Assembly: GCA_035934555.1 (NCBI GenBank)
Contig: DASYXT010000049.1
Span: 13,751 to 77,750, forward strand
DNA from: DASYXT01 sp035934555
GTDB lineage: Bacteria; Verrucomicrobiota; Verrucomicrobiia; Limisphaerales; UBA8199
Direction: 5' to 3'
Length of the DNA: 64,000 nt
In this document: positions 16,581-25,430 of the stretch, piece by piece
How the letters are laid out: every line of letters starts with the position of its first letter
Position numbering within the stretch: position 1 is the first letter of the stretch
The notes under the pieces: generated by a model
The model's input: only the letters and a program-made list of their open reading frames with translations
What the model was told of the DNA's origin: nothing
The model's database searches: none
Program-made: the position numbers and the translations under genes

Positions 16581-19500
16581 ATGAGAATCATGAAAATGAC
16601 CTGTCGCCCAATTCTGCTCGCCTGCATCGGGGTGATGCTCTGGTTGCTGACCCTACCGCCCGAACTTCATGCCAGCCCTCCATCACCGGGCGGCGAAACC
16701 AACACGATTCTGCAAAGTTGGTCCTTCCAAGACACCAACAATTGGTCGAACGATGGCGGGTATCTTCCGCTCTCTTACACCAACCTCGACGTTTCTGACC
16801 TGGGCGACGGCACGGCGGTTGTCGTGGATGCAACTAATTACGCCTGGCTCCGCTATAACGTGGTTGAAACGAACGGCACCAACCTGACAGTAAATCATGG
16901 CACGGTCGCCTTCTGGTTCGCACCGACCTGGGCGGGCACGAATCAGGGCGGCACCGGCCCCGGCGATTGGGGACGGCTGATCGAGGTGGGGACGTACACT
17001 ACCAACGCCAGCTATGGCTGGTGGAGCCTTTATTTCGACCCGGCTGGCACGCACCTCTATTTTTCCTCGCAGACCAACAACGGCATGCAGGACACTTATT
17101 TGTCCGCGCCGATTTCCTGCAAAACCAACTTCTGGCATTTCCTGGCGCTGACGTACGACGCCACCAATTGTGCTCTGTATCTGGACGGTCAACTGGTCAC
17201 GAACGGGTTGGCGCTTAGTTTCTGGCCGGGGACAAATGTCCTGACCAACGGGTTCACCATCGGTAGCGATGGCAGCGGCACGATCCAGGCTCATGGCATG
17301 TTTGATGACTTGGTCACCTTCTCGTATCCACTGGATGCGAGCACCATTTCCGGCATGTTCCTCAATGGAGTAGTCTACTTCCTGCTGAACCCGGCGAACG
17401 CGGCGAATTTGACCCAGGCCCCGTCGCAGCCGGTGACCACGCCCACTTTCGAGGCCATTACCGGCTCGGGATTTCTGACCCCAATTGCAACGAACACAAG
17501 TTGCCTAACCAGCAGCAACGTCTGGCTGACGAACCTGAGCGCCGCGTTCACCAACAACGGCACCATGAACCTGACCTTCACGATTGCGGGCGGCTCCAAC
17601 GGCTGCGTTTATGATGTGTTCGCGACGCCAGCGCTCGAATACCCGCTGACCAATGGACAATGGTATTGGATGGGCCAGGGAGCACACTGCGTGACGTACA
17701 CGATAACGAATCTTCCGGCGTATTCCGCAATGTTCATTTTGGGCACGCCCCAGGACAGCGACGGGGATGGCCTTACGGACGCATACGAATTGCTCGTGTC
17801 CCACACCGACCCGCACGACCCTGACACGCTTGGCTTGGGCATTTCGGACGGCTGGCAAGTCGCGTACGGGTATTACGGGGCCGATCCTTTCTCCGAACCC
17901 TTCAACAATGGCTGGACGCTGCTCGACGAGTTTTTGAACGGCCTTGACCCGACTGTTTACAATCAGCCTCCGGCTCCGCAGGGATTGACCGCCAGTTTTG
18001 TGAAATCGACTGCCACGGTGAGTTGGAATCCCTCAAGTGGCGCGGTCACCGGCTACAAGCTGGAAAAATATGATCCTGCGGTGTATCCTGCCACAACCAA
18101 TGATTTTTTACTATCTGCCTCGGCAGATCAATACGTGGACGCAGGGCAGGAGCTTCCTGACGATGATCTTGAAGACGGCCCACCGATCTACAGGCTCCAG
18201 GCCATTTACGGGACGCATAACTCCGCCTGGTCTGCATGGGTTCCATTGTATAGCCCTGATCCAGTCCAGTTCTGGGGTTCGGGGTACCTCGCCCATGGCC
18301 CGCAAGGACAAATCTTTGTCACCATACCAGCACCCCCTCAACAGGCTCAGAGTGTTCGCATTGTTTTTGCCAACGCCTGGCCAAGCAACCAAACCTGGAT
18401 TGTGCCTCTCAGCAGCTTCACAAATAACGCGTATCTTTTGCCGCCTGCGACCGTCCCCGAATTTGTGACAGCCGGGAACTGGTTTGCGGAATTAAGGGAT
18501 GCCGCTACCAACCTGCTGGGTACGGTCAAGCTTGTGTACTACGGTTACGAGTATTATCCGTTTTACGATGGACGGCAGCAACTCCAGCAGAATTTATCTT
18601 TTCTGCTGCGAGCGGCAGGAGCCACTTCACCGTTTGAGTTTACGCTTAATGACGGTTCAACGGTGGTGTATTCCTGCCCTGCCGATCATGCAGTGGCGAG
18701 TTTTGTGGAACTGTTTTACGACGATCCAGGATACATCACGCCAACTCTCGATGTCTTCACGCCTTTCCGAAACGATTATTTTCTTCGGAATTTTGCTTTC
18801 ACAACCAACGATTTGAACGCCAACGGGACCCTCGACAGCGTATCGGGCTACACGGCTGGTGTCGGACCGGAGATTGTCTACCCGCCCGTCTATAACTTTC
18901 CAGGGCCGACGAACGGGACGCATATTGACCCAATTCTAGCACCAACTGACTTTCCGTGGACGTTTTTCCAGTCTGCCTACACAACAGACTCGACCTTTTT
19001 GAGCGGAGCCGACATAGGTTATGGGGCCGGGGGCTTTGCTCTTCCAAGCTCTGGAGTCAATTTGTTTGGATTGGCATTTCAATCTGTTCAGATGGCATAC
19101 GAGACCAATGGCACGCTCGACCCAGAATTGGTTTCACGCCCTGCCACTGTGCCGGATTACGGCAACAATGTGTTTTATCCGTCAACCGCAGCCCCGGTTC
19201 TGGCTACCACCAATTATTATTTCGGAGTTCCCTTTACTGATCCATTACCAGGGGATGGCGTGTTCGCACTGACGAATTCGACACCAACACTGATCGCAGG
19301 GATTGGGCAGCCTTATTGGCTTGCAGGTTACGCCAAGCAGGCGATTATCAATGGCGACTCGTCAAAGTTCGGTTTCCTGGGGCAATACTTCGCCGGAGCC
19401 TACCTTATTGACACGAACGGGGTGGTCACAACCAATCAGACAGGCATTTTGTCGGAATACGGCGAGTTCTTCCCCACTCAACCTGGCCCGACCGCCCTCG

Positions 19501-21257
19501 TCACAATGACCAACTGGGGAGAAAACGCATCCGGCGCAGCGGTTGTGAACGTGATCGCCCTGTGCGTGGATGCCAACCACGACGGCACAATCGACACCAC
19601 TTACTGGGGGCCGGACGCAACATCCTTTCTGAGTCCCTTCCGGTTCTGGATCAATGACGACCATGACGAACCCGCCAGCGCCAGCAATCCCGACCGCGAC
19701 TTGAACGATTGGGGCACTCCTCCGCTTGTGCCCCCCGATTACGCCTATGGAGCTATTCGTTGCCAGCGAAACCTGGAGGACTTTGCCCGCCTCTGGATTT
19801 GCGGTGTCCCGACGTTAACCACGAATGAGAATTATTCGCTGCGATTGGCATGGACTGACATTCGGGCTGGTGCACCCAGGATGCGGCTTTATTGGGCCAG
19901 CGAAACTAATGGAGGCACTCGCTACCTGACTGATACAAACATCGCGGCCCAGCAGATTGCAGAGAACAATTCGCCCATTGGGGAAGTATCTCCAACCAAC
20001 ACGCTCACTTTACCAGCGAACGCATTCCGTGATGGAGTGAACAAGTGTTTTCTGTTTGAGGCGGGCGCAGCAGGAAGCGGGCAATTGACTTTGACCATAA
20101 TTAGGGGAGGAACGAATGACATTGCCCAAACTTCAGCGTGGTTCGATTTCCATAACATCACGGATTTTTACGAACAGGCGCTTGTGACCAACGTACTCCA
20201 GGATTGGCCGAGCATGGTCGAGACGAACCTGGCAAGCGGTTTCACAGTGCTTTCCTATGCGAAGCTAAATCCAGGCGACACAAAACAATTAGCTGTCTTC
20301 GTTCATGGTTGGAGAATGGGTGTTTGGGATTGGTATAACTTCTCGGAAACAATGTTCAAGCGCCTATGGTGGCAGGGGTACCAAGGCCAGTTTGCCGCTT
20401 TGCGCTGGCCAACGAGGAACGCTAATACAGAACTGTTTCCTCAGATGGGATACATTACATACAACAGAAGCGAGCACATTGCGTTCAAGTCTGGGACTGG
20501 CGCAGCCGCTTATTTGAATGATTTGCGCAACCGGTTTCCAGATTACACGATCAGCGGTTGTGCCCACAGCATGGGCGGAATCGTGATGATGGAGAGCTTG
20601 AAGGAACTCGTTGGCACTGGCCAGCAACCGGTGGACAATTGCGTGCTTATGCAGGCGGCTGTCCCAGCGCAGTGCTTTGACACAAACGCGCCAAGCTTCC
20701 AGATGTTTACCAATACCGAGAACGTAGTGCCCACACCGGATATTTACCGCGATTACGCCCGGGGGATCACCAATGCACTCCGTCCCGGTGGCAAGATTGC
20801 AAACTTTTTCAATCCTGATGATTTTGCGCTCTGGACTTGGCAGCTAAATCAGGCGTTCTATGTTGCAAACCTACTTGGCAACGGCGTTACCACCATGAAA
20901 CCGAATGCCTTTTTTGGATACTCCACGGATGGTACAAACAGTACCTTGAGTACGAATGTCTGGAACCAGAGCTTTTACGCGATCATTTACGGCGGCTATT
21001 ACGGAAATGAGCCTACACGAGCCGTAACCGACCCGCTTGAATTGATGCCATTCGTGGCGAGACCAAGGAGTCTCGCGGTTGGTGCGCAGCCCAATGTGTA
21101 TGGGCAAATCCAAGGGCAACAATTAGACCTCGAAAACCAACTGGGCTTTGGTGCTGAGATTAGTGACCACAGCGGCGAGTTTAACCGGAACATTCAGGAA
21201 CCGCCGATATGGCCCTTCTATTCCGAACTTAGGACAAACCTGTTCCCGCAGCAATGA
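16581..21257 (+). CDS. Giant secreted LamG / alpha-beta hydrolase protein
   Basis: 1558 residues. Signal peptide (ILLACIGVMLWLLTLPPELHA, cleavage near residue 32), LamG/concanavalin-like domain (about 45-260: HGTVAFWFAPTW, WHFLALTYDATNCALYLDGQ), a Ca-binding segment DSDGDGLTDAYELLVSHTDP (about 393), a fibronectin-III-like domain (about 460-560), a long Asn/Thr-rich middle, and an alpha/beta-hydrolase domain from about 1230 (LAVFVHGWRMG; nucleophile CAHSMGG near 1330). Likely an extracellular lipase/esterase-like enzyme with a carbohydrate- or glycan-binding front end. It overlaps the next gene by ATGA and is the largest cargo of the element. Confidence 0.8.
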   Translation: MRIMKMTCRPILLACIGVMLWLLTLPPELHASPPSPGGETNTILQSWSFQDTNNWSNDGGYLPLSYTNLDVSDLGDGTAVVVDATNYAWLRYNVVETNGTNLTVNHGTVAFWFAPTWAGTNQGGTGPGDWGRLIEVGTYTTNASYGWWSLYFDPAGTHLYFSSQTNNGMQDTYLSAPISCKTNFWHFLALTYDATNCALYLDGQLVTNGLALSFWPGTNVLTNGFTIGSDGSGTIQAHGMFDDLVTFSYPLDASTISGMFLNGVVYFLLNPANAANLTQAPSQPVTTPTFEAITGSGFLTPIATNTSCLTSSNVWLTNLSAAFTNNGTMNLTFTIAGGSNGCVYDVFATPALEYPLTNGQWYWMGQGAHCVTYTITNLPAYSAMFILGTPQDSDGDGLTDAYELLVSHTDPHDPDTLGLGISDGWQVAYGYYGADPFSEPFNNGWTLLDEFLNGLDPTVYNQPPAPQGLTASFVKSTATVSWNPSSGAVTGYKLEKYDPAVYPATTNDFLLSASADQYVDAGQELPDDDLEDGPPIYRLQAIYGTHNSAWSAWVPLYSPDPVQFWGSGYLAHGPQGQIFVTIPAPPQQAQSVRIVFANAWPSNQTWIVPLSSFTNNAYLLPPATVPEFVTAGNWFAELRDAATNLLGTVKLVYYGYEYYPFYDGRQQLQQNLSFLLRAAGATSPFEFTLNDGSTVVYSCPADHAVASFVELFYDDPGYITPTLDVFTPFRNDYFLRNFAFTTNDLNANGTLDSVSGYTAGVGPEIVYPPVYNFPGPTNGTHIDPILAPTDFPWTFFQSAYTTDSTFLSGADIGYGAGGFALPSSGVNLFGLAFQSVQMAYETNGTLDPELVSRPATVPDYGNNVFYPSTAAPVLATTNYYFGVPFTDPLPGDGVFALTNSTPTLIAGIGQPYWLAGYAKQAIINGDSSKFGFLGQYFAGAYLIDTNGVVTTNQTGILSEYGEFFPTQPGPTALVTMTNWGENASGAAVVNVIALCVDANHDGTIDTTYWGPDATSFLSPFRFWINDDHDEPASASNPDRDLNDWGTPPLVPPDYAYGAIRCQRNLEDFARLWICGVPTLTTNENYSLRLAWTDIRAGAPRMRLYWASETNGGTRYLTDTNIAAQQIAENNSPIGEVSPTNTLTLPANAFRDGVNKCFLFEAGAAGSGQLTLTIIRGGTNDIAQTSAWFDFHNITDFYEQALVTNVLQDWPSMVETNLASGFTVLSYAKLNPGDTKQLAVFVHGWRMGVWDWYNFSETMFKRLWWQGYQGQFAALRWPTRNANTELFPQMGYITYNRSEHIAFKSGTGAAAYLNDLRNRFPDYTISGCAHSMGGIVMMESLKELVGTGQQPVDNCVLMQAAVPAQCFDTNAPSFQMFTNTENVVPTPDIYRDYARGITNALRPGGKIANFFNPDDFALWTWQLNQAFYVANLLGNGVTTMKPNAFFGYSTDGTNSTLSTNVWNQSFYAIIYGGYYGNEPTRAVTDPLELMPFVARPRSLAVGAQPNVYGQIQGQQLDLENQLGFGAEISDHSGEFNRNIQEPPIWPFYSELRTNLFPQQ

Positions 21258-21928
21258 AATTACGATTCCTACTTGTTCTCTCAACGGTGATCGTGCTGGC
21301 GTTGGTGGTCGTTCATGTGAACCGACCTAGTTCGCAGTCAGCCAACCATCCGCCCCTAACTGCAACGCCAGCTTCCCACACAGGTCCAGAGAACAGCCCC
21401 GCCTTGTCGAAGCCAGTTTCACCAAGCCAGCAGTCGCAAAGAAATGACATGTCAGATGCACAGGGCAACTGGGCGAGCCACCCGTTGCCACCGGGTAATA
21501 ATCTCCAAGAGCAACTGGATGAACTCGCACGACGACGGGGTGTTCCCCTAAGCATCCTGACACAGCAAGCTTTAGCGCAGTGGTCTAATGCAATGAACCA
21601 AGCCGCCCAAGAAATAAATCGACCGATTGACTTCTATGGAAAGGCAGTGGACGAAAAGGGGGAGCCTCTCAGTGGCGCCAACGTGCGCTTTGGCTGTCTT
21701 GTCTTTCCAGAAAACCACTTCATGACCAACGCAGTAACCGACGCACAGGGGCTGTTTTCGCTAACGGGCGTAACGGGAGCGGTGCTGAACGTTCGAGTGA
21801 GCAAGGAGGGGTATGAGGTAGTGCCAGGCACGAATCAGAACAGCTTCGCGTATTCTTCGCCAACGGGCGCTGGGTTCTACCCCGATCCAAACAATCCGGT
21901 CACTTTTTATCTTCGGAAGAAGCAATAA
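21254..21928 (+). CDS. Membrane-anchored protein with carboxypeptidase-regulatory-like domain
   Basis: 224 residues. An N-terminal signal anchor (FLLVLSTVIVLALVVVHV) is followed by a Ser/Pro/Gln-rich linker, a helical segment (LDELARRRGVPLSILTQQAL) and a beta-sandwich resembling CarboxypepD_reg (DFYGKAVDEKGEPLSGANV, VTDAQGLFSLTGVTG, VRVSKEGYE). ATGA overlap with the giant hydrolase predicts a joint product, perhaps an envelope partner or carrier. Confidence 0.7.
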   Translation: MKLRFLLVLSTVIVLALVVVHVNRPSSQSANHPPLTATPASHTGPENSPALSKPVSPSQQSQRNDMSDAQGNWASHPLPPGNNLQEQLDELARRRGVPLSILTQQALAQWSNAMNQAAQEINRPIDFYGKAVDEKGEPLSGANVRFGCLVFPENHFMTNAVTDAQGLFSLTGVTGAVLNVRVSKEGYEVVPGTNQNSFAYSSPTGAGFYPDPNNPVTFYLRKKQ

Positions 21929-22008
21929 GCTACCAGGAGGCGGATTTGGCCTGGTGTGGACGGACAATCTCCAAAAATGCCTGGACGATGGGAAACTGGC
22001 AGGCGCGG

Positions 22009-22036
22009 CGCTAGCTAAGCTAGCTATAGCTAGGGC
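22009..22036. repeat. GCTAGC-rich quasi-palindrome
   Basis: Three overlapping GCTAGCTA-like units inside a GCGC-flanked block (gcgctagctaagctagct... ending gctagggcgc). Found 80 bp after the 21254 gene in a gene-free gap (21929-22150). Could be a terminator-like fold, an origin-type iteron or simple expansion. Confidence 0.4.
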
Positions 22037-22150
22037 GCTGCGCCAAGGTTGGCAGACTGTACGTCCTAGTGTCTTGCTCATTTCGCCGGTCAGGAAGGAG
22101 ATTTGTGCGAGCAATTCCCGGTCGTTCGGACGGTAACCATCCGCCTCGGC

Positions 22151-22420
22151 CTATCGCCTGGCCCGGTTCAGCGTCTGCCAGGCCAAGCGCAAGTTCTTCT
22201 CGACCGGCCCAAGCAACCGTCTGCCACGGCCAGCCGGATAACGCTTGCCGTCTATGCCGATACGGCGCTCGCGGACTGGCTCAGTGCCCATGGCAACGTG
22301 CCGGTAGGCCGTACGCAGGCTGATGGAGAACTCTGGGCCATCTTGGCCGGTTGCTTTGTCTTTGGGCGGAGCCGGGTTGCCTTTTTGATGCGAACCAGCA
22401 ATTGTGCCAGGCGGGATCAA
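22151..22420 (-). CDS. Hypothetical protein, possibly truncated DNA-binding type
   Basis: 89 residues. The C-terminal 55 (TAYRHVAMGTEPVRERRIGI, DGKRYPAGRGRR, NLRLAWQTLNRARR) have the look of plasmid or phage DNA-binding proteins in which a DGK-YPA motif follows a helical domain. The N-terminal 30 residues are low-complexity and read out of the resolvase debris, so the gene probably lost its front. No family name given. Confidence 0.4.
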   Translation of the reverse strand: MIPPGTIAGSHQKGNPAPPKDKATGQDGPEFSISLRTAYRHVAMGTEPVRERRIGIDGKRYPAGRGRRLLGPVEKNLRLAWQTLNRARR

Positions 22421-22516
22421 TTGGCATCTGGCACAAAACCTGGACGACGGCCCTTATGTGGCGCTGCCATGCCCTGACGGGAGCAGATTTCACGATTCCC
22501 GGCAAGGAATCTCCCG

Positions 22517-22740
22517 ATAGGCGTCTACGTCGCCTGGCGGGCCGCAGGACGCACCGGAGAGCAGTCGCCCTGCTGCTTCTTATCCACCCCTTCAGCGCCA
22601 GCCAACGGTAAAGGCTGGGGCGGGAGATTTGGGGCATCTTGCAGACGTCTGCGACGGGCATCTGCTCGTCGGCATGGAGTGCCTTAGCGGTCAAAACCGG
22701 TGGATCATTAGGGGAGATGGGTTTGCAATCCGCCCACCCT
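22517..22740 (-). pseudogene. Decayed C-terminal copy of the serine recombinase
   Basis: The minus strand encodes VLTAKALHADEQMPVADVCK and ISRPSLYRWLALKG, closely matching the last 55 residues of the intact recombinase (VLTAKALHADKKMAVADICK, ISRPSLYRWLALKD). After LALKG a one-base shift restores homology (SPVRPAARQAT-stop against SPARPAARHTS-stop), so it is frameshifted, and the catalytic N-terminus is missing. Opposite orientation to the intact gene. Confidence 0.7.
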
Positions 22741-22942
22741 ACTGCTGCCCAGGACGCTCAAAGCTGGCCTCGTCATGATCCCGCTCGTCTATGCCTCTCT
22801 TGACGGCCTCTGGATAGTGCCTCAGAACCAGGTCTGGGTCTCCCAGGCTTGACCATCTGTTTAGGTAGGCCCTGTCTTCAACCCACTGTTCAATCCGCCG
22901 CGAGGCGGCGATCCCAATCTCTTTTGCTTGCTGATTTGTCAT
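22739..22942 (-). CDS. Possible small hypothetical protein
   Basis: 67 residues from ATG 22942 (MTNQQAKEIGIAASRRIEQW), charged and helical. No ribosome binding site is evident and no family is recognised. It could be the last gene of the 24071-23113 operon, 170 bp downstream. Confidence 0.3.
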   Translation of the reverse strand: MTNQQAKEIGIAASRRIEQWVEDRAYLNRWSSLGDPDLVLRHYPEAVKRGIDERDHDEASFERPGQQ

Positions 22943-23112
22943 AATAATAAGAACGCTTTTTGCGCTCATCCAGATTGGCGCTGGCAAATGGCGGCGGTGA
23001 TGCTGCGGCTCCAGCGGTGTATACCAAGGCCGATGCGAATGGACCATGCGTGTTTGAGAGCGTTCATGCGTGCTCGCAGCCGACCTCCGGCTAATCCGTG
23101 GTTGTACCCCAC

Positions 23113-23520
23113 TCAAAACGGCCCGTTTCTGCCGATGCGAGGCTTCGGAAGACTGGCGACCTTCTGCTCGATCTTCGCCAGCCATGACTGGTGCTTCTCA
23201 GGTGGGGCAATCTCGACGTGCTTACGTTTCGATGACCATTGCAGCTTTCCAATGCGGATTAAGGCTGTCATGTGCTGCCAGGCTGTTTTTATCAAGCCAT
23301 CCCGCTCCTCCCGACTGCGGTATCCTGGCACTTTGGCAAAGGCATGAGCTAGGGCGGTGTCCCTAATCGGCCCGTCGTGCTCTTGGACGATGTGCATCAA
23401 CTCGGCTTGGATCGGATGCAGGCGACCGATGTTGCGCCTACGGGCTTCTTCCTCGGCGCAGAGCCGCTGCTCGATCATCCGGCTTTTCCAGCAATTGTAA
23501 GGCTCTACCAGGATAGTCAT
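23113..23520 (-). CDS. Winged-helix-like hypothetical protein
   Basis: 135 residues from ATG 23520, which overlaps the stop of the preceding gene as ATGA; the longer open frame is a shadow. HPIQAELMHIVQEHDGPIRD, ERDGLIKTAWQHMTALIRIG and KLQWSSKRKHVEI fit a winged helix (three helices plus a beta wing). Likely DNA-binding. Second gene of a two-gene unit with the DUF3102-like protein. Confidence 0.6.
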   Translation of the reverse strand: MTILVEPYNCWKSRMIEQRLCAEEEARRRNIGRLHPIQAELMHIVQEHDGPIRDTALAHAFAKVPGYRSREERDGLIKTAWQHMTALIRIGKLQWSSKRKHVEIAPPEKHQSWLAKIEQKVASLPKPRIGRNGPF

Positions 23521-24071
23521 ATCAGGGTTGTGGTTGGATTTTTGAGCAGCGCCTGCCTCCTCAACTTGCGAGCCGCCGCAAGTGCGGCTTGTCTCGTGAG
23601 ACCTCGATGCAAAGCACGGCTCCGCAACCCTTCTTGGATCAATTCGGCGTCCAGGTGCGTTGCGATGACCTCCAGGGCGGCGATACTCGACGGCAGCATT
23701 TGCAGGAGCTTGGGGTCGCTGAGTGCGGGGTTGCGTGCCATTGACGCCAAGACCTGGCAATAACGCTGTCCCCACGGCAAGCGGCCAGAGTTGTAGATGG
23801 CCGTCATATCGCCGTGCGCAAGCTGGCGCTGATAATCACCGAGGATTTTCCCCGCACTGATCAACCAGCCCGTCGAGAACGCCAGGCACTCCAAAAGTTG
23901 TCCGGCCAAGTTGTCGGCGACCTGGACAAGCTCTGCGTTCATAGGCGGCTTGGAGGGTAGGTGTCCAGGCGTTGGCGCTGCTGCGGGTGTAGTGGCAGCG
24001 GAGGATGATGTTCGTGGTGATGGCGGCACGGTCGATTCGCCGTTCTCAAGATTGGTGCGTGTAACGATCAT
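23517..24071 (-). CDS. DUF3102-like hypothetical protein
   Basis: 184 residues; the first 42 are Pro/Ala/Ser-rich, so translation may begin at the ATG of MNAELVQVADNLAGQ (23942). The helical core (STGWLISAGKILGDYQRQLA, HGDMTAIYNSGRLPWGQRYC, QVLASMARNPALSD) follows the pattern of DUF3102 proteins of phages and plasmids, which have a GxxLxxxK...HG....W....S...A..yM layout. Probable replication or partition accessory. Translationally coupled to the winged-helix gene. Confidence 0.6.
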   Translation of the reverse strand: MIVTRTNLENGESTVPPSPRTSSSAATTPAAAPTPGHLPSKPPMNAELVQVADNLAGQLLECLAFSTGWLISAGKILGDYQRQLAHGDMTAIYNSGRLPWGQRYCQVLASMARNPALSDPKLLQMLPSSIAALEVIATHLDAELIQEGLRSRALHRGLTRQAALAAARKLRRQALLKNPTTTLI

Positions 24072-24364
24072 GCTTTACCTACGCTCACGGCCCCGAAAGT
24101 CGTGTGTCCCGCTGCGACCAGCGGCGGATGGTGCGGGGTGCCCCGTGTAGACACCGTCCTCGCACCCTCGACCCTGGCTGACCATGCGATGTGTCGTCTA
24201 GCCGGTGGGGTATCTGTTGCCGCTATGCGCCCTGAGCTATCCCCAGCCCGCATCCGAAATAACCACGCACTGCTTTTGTACTCCATTATGCTGGCTCCGC
24301 CATGCGGTATGGCCCCATTGGAAGCGAGGCTGGCTCCCGTGGGAGGAGCCAAAAAGCGCAGCAC
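24068..24364 (-). CDS. Doubtful small ORF upstream of the DUF3102-like gene
   Basis: 98 residues, or 72 from ATG 24286 (MEYKSSAWLFRMRAGDSSGR) with GGAG ten bases before. The stop overlaps the next start as ATGA. Composition is uninformative and no family is recognised. Possible first gene of the operon or a leader. Confidence 0.3.
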   Translation of the reverse strand: MLRFLAPPTGASLASNGAIPHGGASIMEYKSSAWLFRMRAGDSSGRIAATDTPPARRHIAWSARVEGARTVSTRGTPHHPPLVAAGHTTFGAVSVGKA

Positions 24365-24480
24365 CGAACGCCGGTCTGACGCCCAGGGGGAGTATGTCTC
24401 ACAAAACGACCGTTTGATGGAGCATCCCGGCCAGGATGGGAACCTTGGGCGTTTCAGGGCGGTTTTGGTCTCAATAACAC

Positions 24481-24531
24481 GTCTCTTTTATCTTTGACTC
24501 GTAAACTCATATGTGCTATGATAAACGAGAC
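24481..24531. promoter_or_regulatory. Inverted repeat upstream of the serine recombinase (res/operator)
   Basis: GTCTCTTTTATC (24481-24492) and GATAAACGAGAC (24520-24531) are 12-bp inverted arms with one mismatch, 27 bp apart, ending at the base before the ATG at 24532. AACGTCTCGATT at 24543 repeats half of it. The geometry suits a recombinase dimer site that also autoregulates the gene. The rest of 24072-24480 has only a GGCTCC/GGAGCC hairpin followed by AAAAA (24333-24355). Confidence 0.55.
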
Positions 24532-25170
24532 ATGAGCATTAAAACGTCTCGATTGATAGGATACGCACGAGTCTCCACCAACGGCCAAGAACTCCAACTC
24601 CAAACTGACGCCCTCCTCAAGGCTGGCGTCCCGAAGAAGCTGATCTTCGTAGACAAAGTCTCCGGCGCAAAGTCAGCGCGGCCAGGTTTGGATGAATGTC
24701 TACGGCAGCTTCGGGAGGGGGACACCCTGGTCGTATGGCGCTTGGATCGCCTGGGCCGGTCTGTCCGGCACCTGATTGACCTGGTAGAGGGGTTACGCCA
24801 GCGCAAAGTGGGGTTCAAATCGATTTGCGACGGAGCCATCGACACGACCACGGCGTCCGGCGAACTGATCTTCCATATCTTCACGGCCCTGGCCCAATTT
24901 GAGAGGCGTTTAATCCAGGAACGCACGCGAGCCGGTCTGACGGCTGCCCGTGCTCGTGGGCGGTTGGGTGGGCGTAAGCCTATCTCGCCCACCGACCCAC
25001 GGGTTTTAACCGCCAAGGCGCTCCACGCCGACAAGAAGATGGCCGTGGCGGACATCTGCAAAACCCTCCAAATCTCCCGGCCAAGCCTGTATCGTTGGCT
25101 GGCGCTAAAGGACGCGTCGAGCCAGGGTGGCAACTCTCCGGCTCGTCCTGCGGCCCGCCATACGTCGTAG
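24532..25170 (+). CDS. Serine recombinase (resolvase/invertase family)
   Basis: 212 residues from ATG 24532 (MSIKTSRLIGYARVSTNGQE). The catalytic serine lies in YARVSTNGQ, with VWRLDRLGRSVRHLIDLVEGL, FHIFTALAQFERRLIQERTR and AARARGRLGGRKP all diagnostic of the DNA-invertase/resolvase group. An HTH_7-type domain ends the protein (VADICKTLQISRPSLYRWLA). Most likely resolves multimers of the element circle or inverts a segment. A decayed relative lies 2 kb to the left. Confidence 0.93.
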   Translation: MSIKTSRLIGYARVSTNGQELQLQTDALLKAGVPKKLIFVDKVSGAKSARPGLDECLRQLREGDTLVVWRLDRLGRSVRHLIDLVEGLRQRKVGFKSICDGAIDTTTASGELIFHIFTALAQFERRLIQERTRAGLTAARARGRLGGRKPISPTDPRVLTAKALHADKKMAVADICKTLQISRPSLYRWLALKDASSQGGNSPARPAARHTS

Positions 25171-25380
25171 ACGGCCAACGGCAACAGCCTCGTCAGGGTT
25201 GGACCTTTGCGACGACCTCCGGCCACGGTGCCGGGGTGGCCCCAAAAAGCCCCAGGTTGCAGGCAAGGGCCGCTCCTTTTGGCCGGGGAACACGCAGGAA
25301 AACCTTGTGACAAGGGTACCACAAGGTTCTGGCGGTTGGTGAAACCAGCGTCCAACCAGGGAACAAATGGCTCTTGGCGA

Positions 25381-25400
25381 TTTGCCTGGACTGCCTGGAC
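25381..25400 (+). repeat. Third GCCTGGAC tandem box
   Basis: TTTGCCTGGACTGCCTGGAC is identical to 10402-10421, 15 kb away. It lies in the 260-bp gap 25171-25430 between the recombinase and the convergent integrase gene; the rest of the gap shows no gene. Confidence 0.6.
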
Positions 25401-25430
25401 CGGTCGGACGGCCTCGCTTCCAGAGCCGTG

